A DNA stretch of 64,000 nt, taken from Dryomyza anilis (lineage: Eukaryota; Arthropoda; Insecta; Diptera; Dryomyzidae). Made by a program: the position numbers and the translations under genes. Where the stretch lies: the NCBI GenBank assembly GCA_951804985.1, contig OX638133.1:29046963-29110962 (forward strand). The letters are read 5' to 3'. The notes beneath the pieces were generated by a model. The model saw only the letters and a program-made list of their open reading frames with translations. It was not told where the DNA came from and ran no database searches. This document shows, in pieces, positions 49,647 through 60,037 of the stretch (position 1 is its first letter; the number at the start of each line of letters is the position of its first letter).

Positions 49647-52600
49647 TGATTGTAGAAGTAGAGTTTGTTGGTGTCGTCGTCGTTGTCGTCCGTCAAACGC
49701 TTAATAAGTGACAGTATTTAAAAATAAAAACTGAAGTCAATTGACACAAACAACTGCTGCTGCTTGTTGTTGTACGTTGTATGATTTACCTTTTAGTGGT
49801 ATTTGTTGCTTTGATTTGTGTCGGGGGCACGTTTTTAACAAATAAATGTATTATTTTTGTAAAATATAAAGAAGAGAAGATGGAGAAGAACATAGTAGTG
49901 GAAGAAGCAAATGTTTGGCAAGAATTTAATTTGTTTGAAATTAATTTTATTTATTAATGCATTAAGCACTAAGCAGCTTTAAGTCATATCTACTATTATT
50001 ATTTGTTATAATGCTCAGCTCATCTACTACTCATTGCAAAAAAAAACATTAAAAAAAACTAAAATTAATTTCAATTATAAAGTATTTATTTACAATTTAA
50101 ATGTTATGGAAAAATTTTAATGTTTTTGAAAATTCAAAAATGAAATTAAATGCAAAATTAAATTTAAAACCTTTTTATTTAAATTTAAAAGCAGTTTAAA
50201 TTTTGCTTTAATGCAAAATTGTTTTAAGTTGAAATTTAAACTGTTTTCATAAATCAATTAAATTTTTAATAAAATTTGAAAAAGACAATTTCATTTTAAT
50301 AAAAATTCAAATTTTATTAAAGTTTTAATGCAAATTTGAATTTCTTCAAAATACATTTAAAAAATTATTAACTTTATTTAAAAATTAAAAGTTTTAGTTT
50401 AAAAAAAATATATAATTTTTTTTTATTTAATTTTTTTTTTATTTAACAATTGCAAATTTAAATGTAAAATGTATAAAATTAAAGTCTTTGTAAATACAAC
50501 ATGAATTACTTAATGTTAGTTAGTTAGATATGCTTAGTAACTAAAAAATAAAATAAAAATAAACTAAACTAAATATTAAAAAATATATCTACTACTACTA
50601 TTATTATTAATACTATTATTATGACAGGAATTGTTTAATGTTAGTTTTTTAAGTTAATTTAAATTTTAATTTATAACTTAGCTCTAAGCTAGCGCGAGGC
50701 AAATGCAAAAGAGGCGGCTGCCGCGCGGACAAATTTGTGTGCAGAAAAAAAAATTCTAAAATTACGCAGCCACACTTAAAGTTTTAAAACTACATTTATT
50801 AAAAATTCCATTAACTAAAGAGAAAAACTAAATTTTTGAAAAAATTAAAAAAAAAACTATTAATTGTTATTTATTATAATTTCACAAATGATTTTATTAT
50901 TAACAAGTTTTATAATAACATAAAAAAAACGCATTATTTTGGCTGCAAAATAAAACACACAACAAGTTTGTTCATTTAAACTAATTAAACAGAAAAAACG
51001 TGTACCGTACTTTGTGTTTTTATTTCAATTTTATTTAACTCTTCGCAAAAAATGTTCACAAAAGCAAGAAGACAATTTTGTAATCTTTGGCCTGGCACTA
51101 TCTATGCAGTTTATAAAAAAAATGAAAAAAAAAAAAAACGTTTGGAAATCTTGAAAAAACAAAAAATTCAATTCTACCGCCTCAAATTAAATACCCTACC
51201 TCAAACTTCACACTACAAAGACGCCCCCCATCGTCGTACATAATGATAATAAAAAGAAAAGAAACTGCGCGTTGTTTATATTATTTTCTGTTTAAAATAA
51301 TTAAATATAAATATTATATATAAAAAAGATAACAAATAATATAAAGCATCAAATATTTTAACCTTTTTAAATTTTGAAATTTTTAATATATTAAAAAAAA
51401 TTTTGAAGTACTGAAAAATAATATATTTCCATCTTTAATATATTTCAAAATAGTATTAAAGCATTTAAATACATTTTTTAATATTTAAATTATGTTTAAA
51501 AATATATTTTAAATATAAAAAAATATTTTATATAATTTCAAAATATAATTTCAAAAAATTAATGTGTTTCAAAGTATTTTAATATATTTAGAAATAGTTT
51601 AATATGTTTTAAAGTAAAGTTAAAAAGATTTGAAATTTTTCAAAATATTTTTTAATATATTATAAATATTTTAATATATTTTCTAATACATTTTAATTTA
51701 TTTCCAACTATTTTCATTTATTTCAAAATATTGTTTTATATTCCAAAATATACTTTTAAATAGATTATTGTATTTTAAAATACTTCTATGTATTTAAAAA
51801 TATTTTTTATATTTAAAAATATTTTTTATATTTAAAAATATTTTTTATATTTAAATATATTTTATTTATATTTAAAAATATTTTTTATATTTAAAAATAT
51901 TTTTTTTTATATTTAAAAATATTTGTTTTATATTTAAAAATATTTTTTTATATTTAAAACATATTTTTTTATATATAAAAATATTTTTTTATATTTAAAA
52001 CATATTTTTTTATATATAAAAATATTTTTTTATATTTAAAAATATGTTTAAAAGTATTTCAATTTATATACAAAAATACGTTTTAAAACTTTTTAACCGT
52101 TTTAAAAAGAAAAATAAAAATGTTTAAATATTTAAAATATTTCCAATATTTGTTATATTTAAAAACATGTTTTAAATATTTTAATATATTCCAAAATATT
52201 TTATTATATTTATAAATATGTTTTAAAATATTTTATATATTTTTGATATGTTTTAAAATATTAAAAAATGTTCAAAAACTATTTTTAAAATATTTTAATA
52301 TATTAAAAAATCGTTTAATATTATAATGAAATATATAAAATATTAAAAAATTGCTTTAAAAATATCCCAAAATATATAATATAAAAATAAATAATATATA
52401 ACAAATAATAATTAAAAAAAAAAATCTGTTTTGGTGTCGCAACATTGACGCCGTAATTCATACTTAAATAATGATCTAAATAGAGGTGTTTATTTCGTAT
52501 ATATTTTTTTTCTGTAATTACACTAGCTACTCTGGCCATAAAATTGTGCAAGTATTGCTCTATCTCTCTGTTTTATACACTCGTCGTGTCTCATTGGTCC

Positions 52601-55600
52601 GTCGCTCGCTCGCTCACTCGCTCTCTCTCAATTGGGCACCAAAACAGTTGCGTCTCTCTCTCGTCTCACTCACTATCATCACTATTACGTGCTCCCTCGC
52701 GTGTGCTACTGATTCAAGCACAAATACTCTAGAATTTAATACGTTTTGTACTTGAATTTATTGCCATTTCCAAACGGCCACAGATATTTATAGATTGTAT
52801 TCTTCTTACTTTTATGTTTTATAGTTATGCTTCCACAATGCAGAGTCAAATAAAATTCAAATAGAAACCATTTGCGGTTGTCGCTCATCGGCTCACTTTT
52901 ACATCTCCTCCATAGCGCATATAATTTAAAATATTATATTGAAATATAATTTAAATTTAAGCTAATCAAAGAATTTTTGCAAAAACACCAAAACAGATTC
53001 ATTTATTTGCAAAAAAAAAATACTTAAAAAAACGGAAAATAATATTTACCTCCATTCTTTTTCTTTTCTTTTTTTGTTTGTCTGTTCGATCGATCCGTTC
53101 CGTTCGTTCAAACTTGGCGCTCGCTCTCTCTGTATCAACGAACCACCAACCAAATCTTACAAACAACTACAACTGACCAACACGACCGAACAACACTCTC
53201 CTCTCCTGTTGTGGCATACATTTGACGTTTCGTGTCCTCGGTTCTGTCGAATATGCCTTCTTCTGCTTCTTATTGCTGTTGTGTTGCGCAGGTTTGGATA
53301 TCGGGCAATACGCTGGAACAAATGCCGGTAAGTGATGCGCAAACGAAATTTTGCAAAACATTTTTTTCCCTTTATTTATTCGTATAATTTATAATATATT
53401 TAATATCAATATAACAACAAGATTGAATGGATTATGGGTAGCTTCTTCTCCGAGATAATTTTAAGAAGTCAATTCTTCTCCCGAAAAATTGTTTTCAAGA
53501 CATTATTTCATCATGAACATTTTTTAGGTACGTTTATCCCATATTATGAGAAGGTTTAAAAACGATGGTGAAAATATTGGAAACCACCTTGTCTTTGTGA
53601 AAGAATTATCTTTGGAGAAGATTTATATATGGGAAAATAATGTTTGCTAAGTCTATTCTATTCCAGAACACTTTTCTCCCATTATTTCTGGGAAAAATCT
53701 TGGGAAAAAAATCACTTTTACTAAATCAATTATTCTCCAGATAAATTTTTTCCAATACATTATTCTCTCTTTTTTCCCCAGACATTTCTTTCCCAGGTAC
53801 ATTTTTCTTAAATTATTTCAAGGTATAGAAAATATGGGGGAAAATAATATATTTGGGCAAAAATTGTCTTACAGGAGAATTGTCTTTGGAAGAAAATAAT
53901 TTTTTCCAAGTCATTTCTTCTCCAGAAAATTCTTTCAAAGATTTTTTCTCTTCTCCTTTTTTATTAAGACAATTCTTTGTCAGTTTCAATTTTTATTAAA
54001 TAATTATTTCAGGCTATAATAAATATAGGAGAAAATAGGGAAATCATTGTTTTTGGCATAGAAATGACTCCTGAAAAGAATCTTCAACGGGAAAAATAGT
54101 CTTTGAGAAAGATATGTCTTTGGGTTAGATATGTCTTATGAAAGAAACTACATTGGAAAAGTATTGTTTAGAGATGAAATTAGAGATGTCCCAAATATAT
54201 CGATGTTTTCTAAAAACTCGATGTATTGCTTCGATACATCGATGTTTTCCGATGCAATATAAGCCTCAGAATATATTCGATAACTAATGGAATTCTTTTT
54301 GAAATTAAACACTACAAATTACCATTTGCTTCATACATGATTTTCGTGTTATTCTCAAAATGATGTTTGTCATTTAGACCTTTTTGATTCCCAACGCCTT
54401 AATTATTTTGTTTTATAAGAAAATATTTCAAGTCAAACACTTATTTATTTCAAACTTTTTATTTTGGTTATTTGAGATATAAAATCTTCATCAAAATTTA
54501 AATTTTTTACCTAATAATTTATCATTCGATGTATCGAAAACATCGATGTTAACGAGTCGAAGTATTATATCGACCAAAACATAGATATTTTTTTCAGATG
54601 GACATCCCTAGATGAAATTTATTTGGGGAATGTACTTTTTACTATGTCAATTCTTCTACAGGAAATTTAATTCCAACACATTATTCTCCCATTATCAAAT
54701 TTTTCCTAGACATTTCTTTCCCCGGTTTTTTTTCAAATTATTATTTCAAGGAATACAAAAATATAGGGAAAAAAAAGTATTTGTACAAAAATTGTCTTAC
54801 AGAAGAATTGTCTTTGTGAAAGATATTTTTTTTTAAAGTCAATTCTTCTCCAGAAAATTCTATCAAAGATTTGTTTACATCTCCTTTTAAGGCATCTCCT
54901 TGTCAGTTTCAATTTTTGCTAAATTATTATTTCAGGGTATAAAATATAGAGAAAAAATAGTGAAAACATTGTCTTTGGGAATGAAATGACTTCTGAAAAC
55001 AATCTTCTACGGGAAAATTGTCTTTGAAAAATGTTCTTTGTGAAAATTAGTTTCGGAAAGATTTTATTGGGGGGATGGTTGATTTTCTGTAATCCATTCA
55101 ATATTTTTGGACCATGTGTTACCCAGTTTGTAATTCTTAGTTCAAATAGAAAAATAAAAATTACCACAATTCAAAATACTCAAAGAATTCTGATTAATTG
55201 AGAACCATTTTGATTAATCAAAAACTATTCTAATTAATTGATAAATATTTAAATTTATAAAAATGTTATTTGATTTTTATTTTTTGTCTATTTAAAATTT
55301 CTTATTTTTTAATAGGGCAGTTCGGTTAACCGAACAATTGTAAAGATTTGATTATTCAAAATCACATTGGAACAAATTGTCAAATTTTCTAATGATTTTT
55401 TTAAATTTTAAAATTTTCTGATTATCAAAATTCGATTAATTAAAGTTTTAATTCAAGTTTTTATAAATGAATTAAATATTATTGTTTAGATATTGTTTAA
55501 ATATTATTAAGTAAACAAACATTTGGAATATATTAGAAATATGATCGACGAATCAGATAAAAATTGATAAATTAAAAATTCAATTTTGCAAAATGCAATT

Positions 55601-58600
55601 TTGAGAAATACCAGTATTGATTTGAACAATATTATTAATCAATAAATTGTAATGAATCTAAAATATTTATTTACACAAATATTTGATTTATTAAACTCTT
55701 TATCACTGATATTTAAATTCTGATTAATTAATAAATGACAATTGAAATTAATTAATCTATTTAATGATTAATCATTGTCTACCAATGTTTTGATTAATCA
55801 GAAATTTGAAGTATTTTAAATAAACATTTGGAATATATTAGAAAAATCATCGACAATTCAGATCAAAATTGATTAATAATAAATTCAATTTTGCACAATT
55901 CAATTTTGACTAATAACAATATTGATTTATGAATTTGAACAATAATTTTGATTAATCAATAAATTGTAATGAATCAAAAATATTTATTTTCACAAATTTT
56001 TGATTTATCAAAGTCTTTATTACTGATAATGATATTCTGATTAATTGATAAATGACAATTTTAATTCATCTATACCTCTTTTAAATGGTTAATCAATGTC
56101 AACTAAAGTTTTGATTAATCAAAAATTTTAATGACATTTTTTTTGAAAATTTTTGATTAATAAAAATTTAATGAATCAAAAATATTTATTTATACACATT
56201 TTTGATTTATCAACATCTTTATTACTGATAATTAAATTCTAATGAATTGATAAATGACAATTTAAATTAATCTATACCTCTTAAGTGATTAATCATTGTC
56301 AACTAATGTTTAGATTAATCACAAATGTGAATGATTGATCACAATATTGAGTTTTGATTAATTCAAAAATTGTTTGATCAAAAATTATTTATACATTTTT
56401 TGATTAATCAAAATTTTGTAATGAATCAAAAATATTTATTTATAAATGTTTTGATTTATCAAAATCTTTATTACTGATAATTAAATTTCTATGAATTGAT
56501 TAATCTATACTTATATTAAATGATTAATCATTGTAAATTTGGAATATATTAGAAAAATGATCGACAATTCAGATCAAAATTGATTAATCAAAAACTCAAT
56601 TTAGCAAAATGCAATTTTGTCTAATAACAATATTGATTTATCAATGTGAACAATAGTTTTGATTAATCAATAAATTCTAATGAATCAAAAATATTCTTTT
56701 ACACAATTTTTGATTTATCAAAATCTTTATTACTGATGATTAAATTCTGATTAATTGATAAATGACAATTTTATTTAATATATACCTCTTTTAAATAATT
56801 AATCAGAAATTTGAATGAACCAAAAATATTTTTTTTTATAAAATTTTTGATTTATCAAAATATTAAGTTTTGATTAATTCAAATATTCAATGAACCAAAA
56901 ATTATTTTTTTTTTTCAATGTTTGATTAAATAAATTTTGTTAAGAATCGAAAAATATTTATTTATACTATTTTTTTGATTACTGATAATGAACTTCTGAT
57001 TAATTGATAAATGTCAATTTTAATTAATCTATAATAATAAATCAATGTCAATTAAAGTTTTGATTAATCAAAAATTTGAATGAATCCAAAGTATTTATAC
57101 AATTTTTGATTTATCAATATCTTGATTAATCAAAAATCGTGATAATTGAAAAATGTTCTTTAAACAATTAATCAGTTATCGATTAATGAAACAGTTTCCT
57201 AAACGCACAGCCCTAATTAATTCCCCTTTTAATTTATTTCCCATTAAATTTGAAAAATAATATTAAAATTTGAAATAACATTAATGATACTTTAACGAAT
57301 TCAGTGTTTATAAAAAAATATACAATCAAGCTTTTTTAAATTAATTTGGTTTGCCCAAACTTTATTAAATTTACCTTTCGCTTCCGTCCATAGATGTGGT
57401 GCCCACCCACACCTCCGCAAAATGACAACGACATCTACATCGACTACTCGCTGAGCTTCCTCTACGAGAGCAGCGTCATACCGGACGTCGAGCTGCCCGC
57501 CATCTACGTGCGCAAGGACTACAAACGTTCACGCACCGATGCCGGATTCCTGGCGGACGGCACCCGCCGACCACCCGCCAAAATACGCAAGGAAGACAAT
57601 TTCTTTGCGCCTCGCTCCCTCTTCGATCGCCCCTCACCGGCCATTGCAAAAATACGACGCGACCTAAAGCTGCAACGCTATCGCGGCGTCTTCAAGCCCA
57701 ATGTGCAGATACCCGGCCTAAAGCCGCAGCTGCCACAAAAACCACCAGCAGAACCAGAATCAATGCTCGAATGGTGCATCTTCGAGGACATTGCGATCGT
57801 GCAGGTGCTGGTCAATCTGCAGGGACTGCCATGCAATTTGATGCCGCTGTCCCCAGGTCATACGCCCAACTGGGATCTGGTGGCAGACATTGTAAATCTC
57901 AGTTCGAAAACCTATCGCTCGCCAAAGCAGTGTCGCTGGCGCTACGAGACAGTGATTCAGCCACGCGAGGAGGGCAAAATTGTCGAGAGTCCCAAGAAGC
58001 ACAAAAAGCTAAAGACTGCAGGTGGCGGTGCGGCTTCAACATCGGCCGCCGCAGCGCAGCAACAAACGGCGTCAATGAAGGCCGCTATTAAGGGGCCCAT
58101 ACGCACGCTAAAAACCGCCTCGATGTATGGCAGCGACAATAATATGACATTCGTGAAGTTAATGCGCTCACGCTTCGACTGCATTAAGGCAGCGTACTTG
58201 AAGCGTGCGCCACCGCCGAAGCGTCACTTTAGCGCACCATCGCCCATGAATCCCAAACATGCAGAGGTGCTGCAAGAGTTTGGCATTGCCAACTATGATC
58301 AGCCCATATCGCCGATGAATATAGCGCTCATGAAGGCGAACAAACTGCGCGAGAAGCAGCAGCGCGTCAATATGGCCACCCAACAGCAGCAGCAGGCGGC
58401 GGCAGCTGCAGCGGCAACGAGTGCAGCAAATACCAGTCAGCAGGCGACAGCAGTTAGCGTGCAGCAGCAGCAACAACAGCAGCAAGAAATGCAGCCGCAG
58501 CTGGTCGCGGTATCAGCGCCCGCTGTCAATGTGCTGCCCCAATCAACGAGCGCGCAGCAGCAGCTGCAGCAAATACAGACGCAGCAACAGCAGCTACGTG

Positions 58601-60006
58601 TTGCGCAACAACAACAACAGCAGCAGCAACAACAACAACAACCACAAATTGTCAAGGCTTTGGTAACGCCGCAAAACACTTTGCTCAGCGCCAGCCAAAT
58701 GCAGCAGCTGACGCAGCAGGCCAACGTGCAGCAACAACTGCAGCTGCAACAGTCTGCGACGCCTACTGCGGTCTCTGTAGTGCTGTCAACGCAACAACAG
58801 CAGCAGCAACATCTACAGCAGTCCGCCGGTGTTGCCTCCAATGCGCAAATTGTTTCTTTAACGCCGCAGACCATAGTTGCTGCTGGCGGCGCACCACAAA
58901 TGGGCAGCATTGTACAGACATTGCCCTCGCAGTCGCTGCCACAAGTGGTGTCCGTCTCGCAGCTGGCAACCGTGGGCACTGTGCTGACAACAACGGCCAA
59001 TCAGCAGCAACAACAGCAGCAGCTGCCAAATGTGACAACGCTGAATACAGCAACGCTGCGCGCACAACGCATTGTTGCCGCAAATGCCGCCGCAATGCAG
59101 GATGTTGTGCTGCAGTCACAACAACAGCAGCAGCAGACAACACAGCAGCCGCGACCCACCAATCAAAGCCCCACCATTGTCTCCATGTCCAGTCTGGGGC
59201 AGAGCGTCGTAACGCCCACGCAATTTCAGGCGCATCTACAGCTGGCCTCTATACTGGGCGGCACGCAGAAGGTGCTCACTACAAAGGGCGGCATTGCGGT
59301 GGGCGCCCTGCAGCAGGCGGGCAAAGTCAATGCGAATGTGAATGTCAGCGGCGCCGGCAATCAACCCGCGCAAATACAGCTTTATCGGCAGCGCCAACAG
59401 CTGAAAGTGCTGCAGGCAGGTGGCGCCGTTGGTGGCGCTGCACAAACTGCAACCGTAGTGCAGACTGCCAATGGACAGACGGCACTCGTTAATGCAGCGG
59501 GTGCCATTATACAGGGTGGCACCATTGTACAGACAGGCGGCGTTGGCGGCTCAACGCAAACAACAGGTGGACTGCAAAAACTCGCCGTTGCCAGCGTTGC
59601 AAATACCTCAAATGCGGGTGGCGCTGTTGTTACTTCAGTGGCTACGGTGCAGGTGGCACACGCGCAAGGACGCGCACAATTTATCAAACAGGTCTCGGCT
59701 GCAGGCAAACAAACGTTGACGCGTCAGGTCAACGACAATGAGATGCTGCTGGTGAAGCGACAGCTTGTGGGAGCACATCAAAAGGCGCAGCTGCAACTGC
59801 AGCAAGGACAGATTTTCACAACGTCGAGCGGCAATGTGCAGTTGCAGCAGCAACAATTGCAACAACAGCAACAGGTGACAACTCTTAGTAGTGGCAACGT
59901 TGTGCAGCAACAACAACAAGTAACGCATCAGCAGATTGCAACACTCGTGAAAACATCTGGCGCTGGCAGCAGCGGTCAACAGTCCATCACAATTGCCACC
60001 GCGCAA

Positions 60007-60037
<31 letters not shown>

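Larger units (their letters stand above)
49647..53291 (+). other. DOM-B 3' UTR and rest of the dom intron
   Basis: The first 200-1000 bp are probably DOM-B 3' UTR (AATAAA at 49841, A/T-rich run with further signals near 50545). Beyond that, 51290-52420 is extremely AT-rich. 52540-53300 is less AT-rich, with CTCTCT/GCTCGCTCGC runs leading to the micro-exon acceptor. Confidence 0.5.
53328..57393 (+). other. dom intron with degenerate repeats and a hAT MITE
   Basis: 53420-54170 and 54620-55060 are two related blocks rich in TTCTCCAGAAAATT and GGGAAAAT motifs, split by the MITE at 54181-54610. 55200-57190 is an AT-rich field of TTGATTAATCAAAA repeats. No snoRNA was recognised. Confidence 0.55.

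Noticed and set aside
58437..59000. Cys-rich minus-strand ORF in the poly-Q exon
   Set aside because: CAG/CAA tracts read as CTG/TTG/TGC on the other strand give Leu/Cys runs; a shadow only.
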